Below, piece by piece: positions 51,769-64,000 of a DNA stretch of 64,000 nucleotides; position 1 is the first letter of the stretch; each line of letters starts with the position of its first letter. The stretch is from Pomacea canaliculata. Taxonomy: Eukaryota; Mollusca; Gastropoda; Architaenioglossa; Ampullariidae. Where the stretch lies: positions 5,654,247 through 5,718,246 of the forward strand of contig NC_037599.1 in assembly GCF_003073045.1 (NCBI RefSeq), written 5' to 3'. The position numbers were made by a program, and so were the translations under genes. The notes under the pieces are model-generated. The model did not search any database and was not told the DNA's origin. It worked only from the letters and a program-made list of their open reading frames with translations.

Positions 51769-54097
51769 TTTTTGTATATTTTCTTAGATTTTCATCTTTG
51801 TTGTAATGGTTTTTGCTTCCATGTTTCGCACGGAACTTAATCTTTAAGCTCTTAAACTGAAGAAAAGAAAGAACTTGGTACGTGTTGACGGGAGTAAGAA
51901 AACAAAACAGTGCCCTGCAATTTCCATGTTACACCAATATACCAAAGTACCAACGTGGAAGGGCTCGGTTAGCGAACGCCTCCGATAGCGAACATTTCGG
52001 ATAACGAATAAAAACTTCGTTAAGAATTTGCACCGGGTAGCGAACAAAACTTGGGATAACGAACAGCCATGTCACCCACACGTGACCGACCAACATGTCA
52101 GACCAAGCATCATTCGAGACACAGTTACGATGAGTCGTTCGTTATTGTGTGAGCCTGTAACTTTCAAATATTAGCGAGTCAACAGGGGCTGGCAACCAAC
52201 TGTGGTCGTTAACCGAGGTTTCACTGTAAGACACTCTGGCCAACCTCAGCGTACATACCGGTCTGATGGTCCCCCCCACCCCCACCCCTTAAATACACGG
52301 CCTCTAATAACAGTGTCAGGACGAAAGCTGATACAAGAGTCACAGATGGATGAGTTTGAGCCAGAAAGAAAATCAAGGTGAAGTTGAATAGTTTTGCTAG
52401 TTAATACACAAAATGTGCGATTTACACATGCCGGCACTGTCGTCGAAACAATATTTTAGAACAGGAATAACAGTCAAAGTGAAATGACATAATAGTTTGT
52501 ACTTTTCTGGAACACTATATTCGTTTTTTTTTTCCATTGCTGTAGCAATATTGGATCACATCCGCCATTAATTTGTACAACCGACTGAAGCCACGCAAGT
52601 GGATTAAAAGTGTTGTGTGCTAACATAAATAAATCAGTAAACTACTCACTAGACTGTGTCAGCTCTGTTACAGACATTCATGGCAAAGCAATTAAAGCCA
52701 TTTTCATAAGAGAGAGAGAGAGCAGAAACTATGCGCACCTCACATGAAACAATGAATCAGCAGTTCACTGGGTGCTGCTTGCCTCCTGTAGAACTCTCTT
52801 GTCGAGCAAATGGCTTCCTCTGATATTCTGTAGTTTATTACCAGCTTATCCCAACTCGATGCGTTAGTGTGGGGTTCGTAACCCCGTCTGGTGTGAGAGC
52901 GTTGATAATAAATGCCACAGCCTGGTCGTGTCCAATGTCTCCCTCTGGTAACGCTCGTCCTTAATAAATGTCACCTGAATTCACACTCTGGGTGGGTCTG
53001 TGCTGTAGATTATTCCAATCGACCAATCGCTGATAACCTTGCAGAAGAATGCCTTCTCAGTGGTTGTCAGGTGAGGCTTTTGTTTTTGAGCTATCCAACA
53101 TTTTTCTTACAAGGTTACCATGACTACTGTGTAGAGTTATATGGATGAAGGACAGGCACCAACTGTTTTTTGAGTAGTTTTAGCTCATCTTCCGGTGTTA
53201 TCATTCAGAATGATGTATTTGATACTCAACGCTAGTGCCAGGGGTACGGATAAGTAGAGAGGTAGGGAAGCTTTTATGCCATCAAGGTGTTCATTTGTAA
53301 GGTCCTGACAGGCTACGCTGACTGATCCCGGGGTATCTAGGTCAGCTCAACAGGCGCAGTCCAGCGGAACGGCGGGTGCAGACCCGGTTACAGTACACCT
53401 AAGTATAGGTGACCTATTTTAAGACCATCATGCCTTCACGTGACATTCAAATGAGAGGATGAAGCTAAGTAAAGCTAAGGCGATCATCCAAAACCTACTC
53501 GGTGCTAACTAATGCAAGGCTGGAGCAATAATCATGATAGCAGTAAGATATGCTACTTATATACTGTATTTTATTGTCTTTTGTATTTGAAGTGTAAGTA
53601 CTCTATACAATGGTTTCTTTCTTTAATTTCAACTCGGTTTGCGTGAATACGGGTATTGGTCGATTCGATCATCGGGCAACTCGACCAAGTTCTTCAGGTG
53701 ATTCGACACAGGTATACACGACTTTGGCAGTAGTTCTGATTCTTAGATATTAAAGCAGCTACTCTGCATCCAACCGAGGTTGTTGCTGCAATTTTATTTT
53801 TAAATTAGAACCATTAGTCTATCCCTCTTCTTTGTTATTGCGTGAAGCCAAGTAAAGCGAATGCGAGCATCGACCCGGCCTGCCAGAGGCGGGAAGGTCT
53901 TGCGTCTGTTGGGAAGTGGGGCAAACGTGCGGGAGACGTGTCAGGGCATGGTCTCTGGGCGGTGACAATGACCTGTATGTCGTAGCTTTTTCTCCCACAG
54001 CCTGTTGTCGCGCTCGACATCCACGCCCGTCATGTCGCACCCCTTCCCGTTCTATTTCCTCCCCTGTGTAGGTGAGGCAAGTCAAGGAACAGGGTCA
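51466..54097. other. Region 5' of copy E
   Basis: Should contain the promoter and 5' UTR exon of copy E, but none could be placed. Holds a poly-T tract (51739-51773), the MITE at 51950-52226 and otherwise unremarkable sequence. Confidence 0.45.
51950..52226. mobile_element. pogo/Tigger-like MITE
   Basis: Right end reads inward CAGTGAAACCTCGGTTAACG, the typical pogo/Tigger terminus. The left end contains GGGCTCGGTTAGCGAAC. Both are flanked by TA (51948-51949 and 52227-52228), the expected target duplication. Inside are several ATAACGAA/TAGCGAAC repeats seen near Tigger ends. At 277 bp it has no transposase. Confidence 0.55.
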
Positions 54098-54247
54098 GAC
54101 CACGAACTTGTATTACCGGACTGCTGCCAGACTATTTTTTTTCTCCCCAAGTTAACTGCGAAAACGAGGCATGAGAAGACAAAGCTTCTGGTTTATTCAC
54201 ATTCTTTGTTTAGGCTCACCGAGACTAGCAGCGGATCACTTCGCAAG
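54098..54247 (+). repeat. Dispersed repeat, partner at 43735-43882
   Basis: Same ordered blocks as its partner 10 kb away. It overlaps a 179-codon open frame that is therefore probably not a gene. Confidence 0.55.
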
Positions 54248-54949
54248 AAAAAGAAGCAACAACATGCATTTCATTTAGCTTTTGTTTTTTTTTGTTGGTT
54301 TTTTTTTTTTAAACTGAAGATGTGGGATTTTATCTCGAAAGGTCTTCTCCATCTTTTTTATTTTATACTGCTGAGTTTTGTCGATGTGTCCATAGACGGT
54401 TACACTGAAACCAGCGTTTGTGATGCTGTAGCGAGACAAATGTTCCAACCTAGAATCTCGTTCCAAGCGAGGTGTGAATCTTGTTGTAAGGACAGAACCG
54501 AACTGTCAGCGAGAGTCAATGGTCTGTGCACACTACAAAATTAAATTTAACAGTTGAGAAACACCGGAAACTTTTAGGTTCAAAATATTACAGCCTGCAA
54601 AGAGATGTGGATAGTGCACTATTTTCTTTTGATATCACTGCGCGAGTGAGTGTTGAATCGTCTGCTAAAGAGCAACTACAAGTAACTACAGGTCAAATTT
54701 GAAATAAAAATAACATGAAAAAGCTTCACACATACAACTCAAGATTTATTTTTGGTTTTGATAAATAAAATTAAAAAAAAAAAATGTCTGCTAAATAATT
54801 CAGCAACACTAGAAGACCCAGCGTCTGTATTCCTCACAGGAACAGACGCGGCAGCTAACATGGCCGCCACTCTTGCCTATTTGTGTTGATAGTCAGCAGG
54901 ACCTATACAGGACGACCAGTCCAGTCTTTGTTAAGCAAGTTCAACCGAC

Positions 54950-55171
54950 CTTCACACCCGACCGACCTCCAAAAACATCCCCGCACCTCCACCCTGTCAC
55001 TACTTGACCTCCTCGTGCTCTCCTTCGGTGACGGGGTCGTCGTCCGGTCTGTAATTACCCCCCAGCACGCACACCGCCAGCCTGTACCTGTCCTGTGTGC
55101 GTGTGCTAGGTGTGTATGCGTGCCATCTCCCATACTTCCATACACATATACAATGTTCCATGCTACTATAC
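54950..55171 (+). repeat. Dispersed repeat, inverted partner at 57450-57622
   Basis: Shares, in order, AAAACATCCCC, CACCTCCA, CCTGTC, CTCTCCTT, GTAATTACC, TGTCCTGTGTGCGTGTG, GTGCCATCT and TACTATAC with the reverse complement of 57450-57622. Family unknown. Confidence 0.6.
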
Positions 55172-56904
55172 TAGTGCCACTGTAATGCCACCTTTTCCAA
55201 AATATATTCCACATATAGATATTACATATTGCATTACAAAAGTGCACAATGATTCAAACAAATAATATTCTGTAGCCATAAGTAGGTCTGTAGTAACAGT
55301 TTGGACTGCAGCAACAACTAAAAAAAATAAAAAAAACCCAGTAAAACCGTCAAACCTTACCAGTTTCTTTATCATGTGAAGGCAGTTTACTGCAACACAT
55401 TTCCCCCTGTAATCTTTGCCTTCCCTTTGTAATCTTTTTCTGGCTTCACAGCCCAGTTGCTGGCACTCTCTGGACCACAACTGGATCTGAAAGCCAGCAT
55501 TGGGGTTTTCTGATGACATGCATGTTGACACACACACAGAGGAGCACTTGAATGAACAAAGTAGAGCTCAGGACTCAGATGTGTGATAAGCATGTGGAAT
55601 AAGACACCCCTACATCGATACTTTAGAAACATCAGTTCCACTCTAGTGCCATGTACTTTGCCTGACTGTTTCAAAACTCGAAATGAATAGCTCACTAACA
55701 GCATAAGAACAGTCACATAAGATGACTTGTGTATTAGCTACAGAAGTATAGCATTGGTTTTAAAATACAATCATAGGCATGCACGAACAGAATCTCTGCA
55801 ATCTTTGAGGATAAGTCTACAAAGCATATCAAACATACATTTCTTTTCTCACTACAGCAAGCATTAAATGCTGTTGTTCGTTTTCCTTCCATAATGTGAA
55901 GAGACAAAAATGTTTCTGTCTTAGGATTTTGTACCCATGGTTATCACTCAAAACTTAGAAAGGTATCCATGATTTATAATTTTAATTGTATGTGTCTCTA
56001 GTTCTCTCACATACATTCAGATTCAACTTTGAGTATTTGAGCTTCAAACATTTTTTCTTGCTGCACTTTCTAAACGGAGACAATAAACTAAAAATATATG
56101 TATATCTATGTATATTTACATTGTTCTTAATTTTCTTTTGTTTTGGAGGGCTTGGTAGTTGGCTGGTTATGTTTCAGGGTAGTCAACAGCTAATTTTACT
56201 TGACTTCGATATGTTTTTGGGTTGGTTTTTTTAAACTTGAGCCCTGTTATTTCTCTTTTAACTGCTAAATTTCAACCATTTTCTTCGAACTGCTGACACT
56301 GAACAGAAGACCTTGTGGCCGGGTGGATTAAAACAGGTCGGCGATGCTGGAATGCGCCGCGGTCTGCACCTTGAAACTGCGAAACTGTGCCTTGATACCA
56401 CGTGACCATTTGGTTGAACACGGGTGTGCCGGGTGGATGATCATGGATTGGTCGGAAAGACTACAATGGCGCACAGTCTCGCCCCACTTGCTGTATTCAG
56501 GTGTTTCAACTCCATTGGAGCTTCCAGTTTGCTGTGACATCGTTTATCGACGTTGTCAGGCACAGGTGGTCGTCTGCTTCTCTCAAACAGCTTCATCAAA
56601 CAGTGATGAAGGCTTGGAGAGTTACCTGCTAACAAAAGCTCTTCACTGTACAGAGAATAATGAAGGGTACAACAGCGTGCAGAGACATGTGTAGAGAACA
56701 TCCAGCCTACAAACCAATGTGAGATCCGGCGACAGCGAGGAAATTACCTGCAGACGACTGTTGGATCATTGTTTTTCATGAAAGGTGCGAATATTTTTGT
56801 TGTGGATTATGAGTGTGGCTTTAATTGCATATTTACAACTGTCTTTAAAAGGTAGAACTGACACAGTGTAGTGAGTAGTTAACTTTTTAAATTTATTTAA
56901 CAAA

Positions 56905-57310
56905 AACACTCGTAATCCAACTATGTAGTTTCAAGTGGCTGTAGTTAAGTAGAAATTAATGGTGAAGTGATAACCCACCCACCCCTGACAAGGGTAGTTG
57001 TCTAAACTATTGGCTACCCAGTCTTTTTACACACACACACTACTGACACTTCATCTGATGTGACATCTGATCTGGACGGCAGGTGACACAAACCAGGTTG
57101 GGTTAGTTCTGTGTAAAATATGCTGGTGTATAGATGGGGGTGATAAGGTCTGTTTGTCTTGTTAAATTTTATTTTTGCTCCAGCCTCAGGCTGCACCTCA
57201 GTCAGAGTACACATAGACATGTCGGGAAATACAACCAACAACCAGCAAACAAGAAAACCAAAACATTGACAAGAATTAGGAGCGAATTTGACTACCAGCT
57301 ATTTTACAGC
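56905..57310 (+). repeat. Weak relic of the FUT8 upstream module
   Basis: GGCTGTAGTTAAGTA at about 56937 matches the start of the 42.36-kb module (AGCTGTAGTTAAGTA). A later AACCAGCAAACAAGAAAACC and CCAGCTATTTTACAGCCAGTAAC resemble the tail of the copy C module. The middle does not align well. Confidence 0.3.
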
Positions 57311-57449
57311 CAGTAACAGGTGCTTAACATGTGCAGCCAGGTGTGAAAACACGCTAAGTAGAACAAAAGCTCTCTCATTTCACAATCACAATCACTTGCC
57401 TAAATAAATGATAGGAATAAAAAGAAAGAAGGGACTTGAGCTATTGTTG

Positions 57450-57622
57450 TATAGTAGTATGGAGCATTGTATGTAGTAGTAGGGAAGATGGCACGATACA
57501 CACGCACACAGGACAGGCGGTGGGAGGTAATTACTGACCAAAGGAGAGCGGGAGGGGTCGACTAGGGACAGGATGGAGGTGTGGGGATGTTTTCGAGAGA
57601 TGTGGGGTGTGCAGGTCGGGTA
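57450..57622 (-). repeat. Dispersed repeat, inverted partner of 54950-55171
   Basis: Reverse-complement match to the 55-kb copy, about 2.3 kb apart. Together they could form a long hairpin if transcribed. Confidence 0.6.
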
Positions 57623-60477
57623 AAGAGGACAGGAGCCCCAAACCGTCAGGAGACAGGGCAAAGGTGAGAGCTAAGCTTCATCGAGAGCTTGAGTGTGTGG
57701 TGTGGAGGTTTCGCTTTAGGTAAGGCGATATTTACTGTGGGCGGTTTTTTTTTTTTCATCTGAACGAGGGAAGGTAGGTGCACACTGTGCTGACTTTTCC
57801 CCTAATTCTCTGGCCCCGAGGCAGGGTGGAGATCACAGGCAATAAACCGAGCAATAACATTCCTTTCTCACCCGAGTGCTTGCTGTTGGCGTTGAGAAAG
57901 CTGAAGTGAAACGGTTTGCAACTGAACATAATGTCAGGGTTAGGACCGACAATTAATGTACTCTCCATAAAACAGACAGAAAAATAAGGAAGATAAAGTT
58001 GAACAGCGGAAATGACACAAACATAAAGACAACTGAATTTTAAAACTTTAGTTTTATATTTTTTGTCTCTCTGTCTTTATCTCTCTTTATCTTTCTTTAC
58101 TCATAAGGGATGATAATATTCAATATTTTCAGTTTATTCCCCTGGTGACTGACATAAAATACATCTGTGTTTGGGTGCAATGTTCGTATCTTTACAAATC
58201 GGACACAATTCACACCTGTAATACAATGAGATAATAATTTACCATCCATGTTAGCATTTTCAAAACTGAAATTGTTCTAACCACGGTACAGCTCCACAGG
58301 ACAAGTGTATTGTCTCTATAGAGATGTCTAAAACCACTCGTATGTTAAAACGGATTTTTATCTTGCTTACTTTACATATTTGTTATTCTGTGATATCAAT
58401 TGTAGGATCAGTAGCAGAGTTAATTTTTGTGGTTCCATTGTCATACTGGTGATTTTGCTTTGCACTCAAAACTTGGGGGGAATGCAAACATAGACAGTCT
58501 ATGTAAACACGGACTACAAGCCCAATATTGATATCCCGTTTGTGAAGAGAGAAAGATAAGAGATATAGAGAAACACAAAAACAGGCAAAGGACAGGCAAA
58601 GGTCCCACAGTGAACAAAACATGGCGGGATGCTTTGCATGATTAAGCTTCTGACTGCAAAACATCAGTTCAGCCGCCGCCCCAGTCTGAACAGTAAACAT
58701 TCGTGTCGGGTAAACAAGCGTTGTAGTCGGTAGCTCTACACATTCTATAAAAATATCAAGCATTTAAATTCACTGTCGGTGGTAAACTGCTTGACCATAG
58801 TGCTGGCAACAACTGTGATCCAAGTGAAGTTGCCTAGACTGAAGGTGTATGTTAAATGTCAAATTCTCCTTTGTCAAAAAATAAACTTGTCCCCAGTTTG
58901 CACATTTTTACAATGCAATAAAGTTTTTATTGAAAAAACAGGAATTTACTAGCTGTGACTCCCTATAACTCTCATCCAGGCTTAGGGCATATGGAGGCCA
59001 TTGTACAATTAATTTTATGTCCATGCGCTGCAGCTGTTCAGTCTACATTCTTGTCAGATGAAAAAGCTGTGGATGTTTTTCCATCCACTTACCTCTTATG
59101 CTAGCAATATTGTTACAACTCCCTTCACAAAAAAACTGGGGAATCGGGAAGCTAGCAAATAATTATCTGTACACACTTTTTGGATTTTTTAACATAATAG
59201 TATTTTATCTTAAATTAGTCTCAAACCGGTGTTTTTATTACAAATATTACCTCAGGAATGGAGTTGTTTCTCTTGAATTAAAAGGAACAAACTGATACAA
59301 AAGGCCAATGACACGTCCATGGTAATTATTTTGGACAGTAGGAACCGGCTAGTGTAGCAAACACAATAAGACTTTTCAATGTCATGTCAAAACAAATTAT
59401 CAAAGTAATTTATTAGGTGAACAAAAAGTAGAAAAGGTAATTTCAGATGGAAACCTCATGGACATCACACTTTCCTTATCTTCCCTGGAAGGACTTACTT
59501 TTTTCCAGTATCTCTACTTGCCCTGTGACACTCGCCCTCCTCCAACTGCTAAGACAGTTTGAATGTGTGACATCCGTTGTGGGTAGTTGATCAGATACAC
59601 AAAGGTATATGACTTTTGAATGTAGGAGCATTTCTATCCATGCATGTGTATGTAGCATGTGTGCAAGCACTTTGTCAATGCCATGAATTCTTGCACCAGG
59701 AGGAGATATGGAGTACTAGTTAGTTTATTCCTTGTTGCTCCTTTGAGAAGTATAAGGCCGCATGTGGTACCAAGTATTCATTATTATTAGCAGTAGTGGT
59801 GATGGTAGTGGCTGTAGCAGTAGTTTACTTTCATTGTACAAACACAGAGAGCTGTGAATTACAACAAAAAAATTTATTATTATATTCTTGTCTTCTTTGG
59901 GAACCGTCTAATTATAGACACATCATTTGAAGCTTGAACTTCTGCTGTAGCTCTTGGCATCTTTCGTTTTACAACTTCAACCAAAGGGATAAACCATAGT
60001 CAGGTTACCGCTTCTTAAAGGGTAACCAGAGCGAAGCATTTTCTCTTTATGATCGGAATAAGTTCATTAAAAAATAATTTCGAAAATATGATTACATAAT
60101 TATGCTTCCTTATTAAGATATAAGCCTTCAAACATCGACATTCTCACCTGCCAATAATCAAGCAGAAGAAAATAAGAAAATTACTGTCATACACTGGAGA
60201 GCTTCATTGCCTGTAAGAGGTATTTGTAACAGTGAGTGTTTCTCAGTTCAGCGAATCTCTGCGTGTCTTCCAGGCGAAAGAAGAAACATTGTTCAGGTGT
60301 TCAAAAGCGATTTTTGTTCAGAAAATGAAACTGCTGATTTTTAATACACCTCTACAGATGTGAACTTTATTTTGAAGTCGACCATGATCAAGCCTAAATT
60401 TTGACTGAAGTTAAAAATATATTAATTTACAAACCAAATCCACTCGATAACGTTCATCTCCTCTAAATCAAACGGTA
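57623..60477. other. No recognised gene
   Basis: AT-rich DNA with short poly-T and poly-A runs. Read on both strands without finding a known domain or element. Confidence 0.5.
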
Positions 60478-60715
60478 ACGGACAACAATCACGGTCATTG
60501 CAGTATATTATCGATTTGTTATTACTATGTGGGTCGATTTGAGTTTTCCTGTGATTGTTCATAATGACATTTTACCATGAAAAATATAACAAAATTATAA
60601 AAATTTGATACTTATTTATTGATGTAAAACTTATTTCTTCCTCGTTTAGCTGCATGCAAAATTTACTATTTATCTATTCTTATTCGCACTTGTTCGCGTT
60701 TAAGTTCCTCATACA
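60478..60715 (+). repeat. Dispersed repeat, partner at 48415-48790
   Basis: Shorter partner of the same unnamed family, same orientation. Confidence 0.6.
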
Positions 60716-62116
60716 TTTCTCACCCACCATTTAAATGAGTACAAAATAACTCCATCTGAGTGTCGAAGAGAACATTCAGCAAGAACATATTTTGTCCTGC
60801 TCTTTTTTTTCTGTTATCAACGATTGCATCTTTACTCTTCGATTTCAGCTCATGCTCTATTTAGAAATATTACCCTTTCGTGAGTACCATCCTTTTTTTA
60901 GTTATCCAGGTGTAGTGAAGAGAAAAAGTAGTATAATATTTCTCATGCCTCTTACTCATAAAATACCAGTGAAGTATTTTTTTCTCTGAAACTTGATCCT
61001 CTGGTTTTCACCGATTTTCGCTCAGCACTCGGGTTAGCCTTTAACTACAGGGGGAAAAAACCTCTTGTTGTTACTGAGTTTTAGAGGGAAATATTGAAGT
61101 ATTATACTTGGTGAGGTCGAGTTTCAAAGTAACAGTGAGTTATTCCCAGGGTTAAAGGGGTGGGGAATAAGGAAAACGGCGGGGTGGCGCTAAGGAGACG
61201 TCAGCAGCGATCTGACGTTCTTGTCACTCTTTACAAACTTGTGGAGTGGCTGCTAGGCACACACTGTTTACAGAGCACTTGTAGGGCGGGTGAAGAAAGA
61301 GAGGGAAGGGAAGCGTCGGACAGACGTGAGGCCCAATCTGTGAGCAGAGGCACATCCAGGGAAGGTCACCCTAACACCTAATGCTTGCTTTTTCTTCTTG
61401 TGATGCATTTTTTGAAAATGATTAATTTTCATTTTTTTTAAAGATTTGTTGCTGAAGAGACAAAAAATGTGGATTTACCCTACTTCTCCTTCATTTAATT
61501 GACCATACTTACATACAAAATAAAAGAATGTGTGATTCGACTGTTCTGGACGAGCGAGCGGGCAATTAATCACATTTTATCAGTTTGACGCTTGAAAGTG
61601 CCTATCACTATTTTTATTTTAAAAAGTTCTTTGGAGAAAACAGAATTACTGATACTGTTGTATACTTGATGACAGAGAGACGGAGGAAAAAATGCCTTGT
61701 GGCTATAGCTGCTTGAAATGTGTTCATGTAGCATTCTTGTTTATTTTTATTCTTAATTTATTTTAATGTTCCTTCCTCCCCTGCAAACAGTGGGTATAGG
61801 CCATAGTGTGCTATGGTTGACTGTGGTAACCGTGTACTTGCCTTCTGTGTTTACACCTTGTGCTTGGTCACAATGAATGGTAATGACACTCATCCCTCCG
61901 ACGCCTAGAGCCCAGACAGAAATAAGTGTTTGTGAAGCCAGATTAACAGCATCATAAAAATGTAAGTGTATCTCTCTTACACCCGACTCTGTGGGACAAA
62001 AGCATGGATTTTTTTTCAAGCCTTTAAAGCTGTTTGTTACGGAGTTAGTGAGCGGTTAACCAGCTTTATATCCCTCGGAGCCAGCTTCCTGCTTTATCTT
62101 CTCCAACCCTGTAGGG
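60716..62116. other. No recognised gene
   Basis: One 73-codon frame (61160-61381, +) is Arg/Glu-rich but unlike any protein I know. Nothing else stands out. Confidence 0.5.
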
Positions 62117-63893
62117 CAGGGGTGTCAAACTCAATTACCCAGCGGGCCAAATCTCACATCACACACAAGGTGGCGGGCAAAGTTATATTATGTCCGAAAA
62201 CTTTTTATTGAACACTAAAAAAGATGAACTTTTGTATAATTTTGTGTAAACAAAAATCATACAAACCAAGGCTTTGCAGTTTCTTTTAATTTTGATTTTG
62301 TCAAAGACGTTTGACATCTTTTCTTGACACCAAGTTTGTTTATGTTTTATGAGTAATTTCTGTGTGGTGGAGATTGTCAGATGGACTGCAAGTGTACATC
62401 AGTAAGACGACTCCTGTGTGATGTTTTGTTGACTTCATCACAGAGAAAAGTTGCTCACACAAATATGTGCTGCAAACATGCTCAAGATTCGAGCCGCATG
62501 TAAGACGAAGTGGGCATCGTTTGTGGGAGGGAATGAGTGAACTGTTGCAGCCCCACACAGTCGTACTTTGCCTTCAGTCACTCATTACACTTTCTTTAGC
62601 ATTCTGTTTCTGCATTCAGGCTTTTCAACTTGTCCTGATGTTTAGTCTCGTAATGCCGTCTAAGATTATATTTGTGGGTCACAGCTATTGTTCTCCACAA
62701 AGTAACACTGTTTATCGCTGATATTAAGTAAACATGTAGTCAGCCCTCCCATTGGCTTTGAAAGACTGTTTTCCAAAATCAACTTTTCTCTTGGCCATTT
62801 TAACGGCTAACTTTAAATTTGAAATTTGATTGCTATGAAATTACAAATATCCTTCAATACACAGTGTAATGGTTCTCGATCTTTATTAAGTAAATAACAT
62901 TAAATAAAAGTCTTTAGAAAAGTACAACACGTGCTTACTCTGATCATTGCCTTTGTTCCCCGACAGATGGCGGCACCAGTACATAGGACTAGCGTTAAGT
63001 TCGCACACTACACACAGCTTTCAATTAATTCTAATAAACAATCGCGTGCTTGCTCTGCTCATACTATTTGCTATACATGTGATGTTTATTGCATCAGTTA
63101 TATGTATGGTAAAAGAAGATATAATTAGGCAAAAAAACACAAATCATCAATACACAAGCAGCAATTATTTCTACACCGTGGCTTGCTGTTTATATCGACA
63201 CTTGATATTATCTTCTGGCAGCAGTCATTGTACTCTTGACGACGCAGGAACTGGACAGTTAGTATTTCCACAGTTGGCACTTATCATCCACAGTCCACGT
63301 GTATAAATTCACAGCTACACGATTCATGCACTGATGCACAGTTCGCACATATAATTTCCAGATGTAGATATATAAAAAAGTCCTTGGGAGAGCTATAACT
63401 CCCACCAACTTGATCTCCACAAGTTTGCTTCTCACAACTTCTCATCGAGACGACTTCCGCTCGCCACCCGCAGAGTCAGAAGTGGACTAGTTTTCTACTA
63501 GTCTGAGTCTGAGCTGCCCTATCATAACACGTGGGTTTCCAATAGTCACCCTTTGATCGGACCGATTCAGGGAAGTTAACAGGGACTAAAAAATCTTCGA
63601 CCGCGCCCGTTTCAGGGCAGGTGGTCCGTGTCAAGGTCAGATTTATGGCCCCGCCTTGACCCTCCCTTCAGGTCATCAACGGGCGTGGTAACTTGAACCA
63701 GTGCACTGTTGGTGTCTGTACAAACTTCACCAACAGTAAACCATCCCATCGCTTGCTGTTCTCACGGGAACTTTTGTTGTTTCCTCTCTACTTGTAGCCG
63801 GCTTTAAACAATGATTTACTAAAATTCATTCGCGCCAGGGTAAAATTTTCCTGGCGGGCCGGATGTGGCCCGCGGCCGTTGTTTTGACCCCTG
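62117..63893. mobile_element. hAT (Charlie-like) DNA transposon, internally deleted
   Basis: Left end CAGGGGTGTCAAACTCAA and right end (reverse complement) CAGGGGTCAAAAC. Flanking octamers CTGTAGGG (62109-62116) and CTGTGAGG (63894-63901) are an imperfect 8-bp target duplication, as hAT makes. Both ends also carry the GGGCC..GGCCC tracts usual in this group. Minus-strand codons near 62480-62340 read CSTYLCEQLFSVMKS, the hAT dimerisation motif, after which a frame change and a stop break the SHRSRLTDVHL segment. The rest of the transposase is absent. Confidence 0.75.
62340..62558 (-). pseudogene. Relic of hAT transposase C-terminus
   Basis: The frame contains TYLCEQLFSVMK, typical of the hAT C-terminal dimerisation region of GTF2IRD2/ZBED-type transposases. 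Shortly after MKS the reading frame shifts by one, and the next frame gives HRSRLTDVHLQS, the following family motif, then a stop. Only this C-terminal end survives. Confidence 0.7.
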
Positions 63894-64000
63894 CTGTGAG
63901 GGAGTTCAAGTACCCGTTGCCACTGCTGGTGGACTGGGCAAGTTTGCGCGGTACACGGGTATCGAAGCAGTGTGCCTGTCAGTCTGGAAGCTAGATGGTC

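Noticed and set aside
54005-54544. 179-codon open frame on the plus strand
   Set aside because: Low-complexity Phe/Lys stretches from poly-T and poly-A tracts, overlaps a dispersed repeat, and resembles no protein I know.
56344-56694. 116-codon open frame on the plus strand
   Set aside because: No recognisable domain, no splice context, composition like surrounding non-coding DNA.

Overview
The window is animal nuclear DNA: AT-rich, with short exons bounded by GT/AG splice sites, introns of about 0.1-3 kb, AATAAA poly(A) signals, tRNA-derived SINEs, a LINE endonuclease fragment and a hAT element. The genes, repeat types and intron style suggest an invertebrate, most likely a mollusc (gastropod-like). 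That placement is an inference, not a measurement.

The main content is a cluster of five paralogous genes for FUT8-like alpha-1,6-fucosyltransferases (family GT23). Each has a type II membrane anchor, a helical stem, the GT23 catalytic domain and a C-terminal SH3 domain. All five share nine coding exons with the same splice phases. Copy A (2378-9112, +) and copy D (35906-40951, +) read cleanly from ATG to stop, giving 593 and 597 residues. Copy B (13225-20913, +) is a recent duplicate of A with several small frameshifts. Copy C (23200-31003, +) has every splice site but three one-base deletions. Copy E (44660-51465, -) faces D tail to tail and has a 40-bp deletion in exon 5.

Layout: 1-2310 has no recognised gene. 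Copy A follows, then a 3.6-kb spacer with a 29-bp tandem repeat and a long ATT microsatellite, then copy B (intron 7 carries a LINE fragment), spacer, copy C, a 4.9-kb spacer, copy D, a convergent spacer of 3.7 kb containing SINEs and cluster-related repeats, copy E, and about 12.5 kb of non-genic DNA. That last part holds a pogo/Tigger-like MITE, paired dispersed repeats and, near the end, a hAT transposon with a relic of transposase.

FUT8 enzymes add the core alpha-1,6 fucose to N-glycans in the Golgi. All copies here keep the RR-D-K donor motif and most other core residues, but both cysteines matching human C218 and C222 are replaced, and four of five have Gln for human His363. Some exon segments are almost identical between all copies, including at silent sites, while adjacent introns and other exon parts do not align. 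This points to repeated gene conversion. No LTR or virus-like element was recognised. All identifications come from reading the sequence and recall of human FUT8; no search was run.
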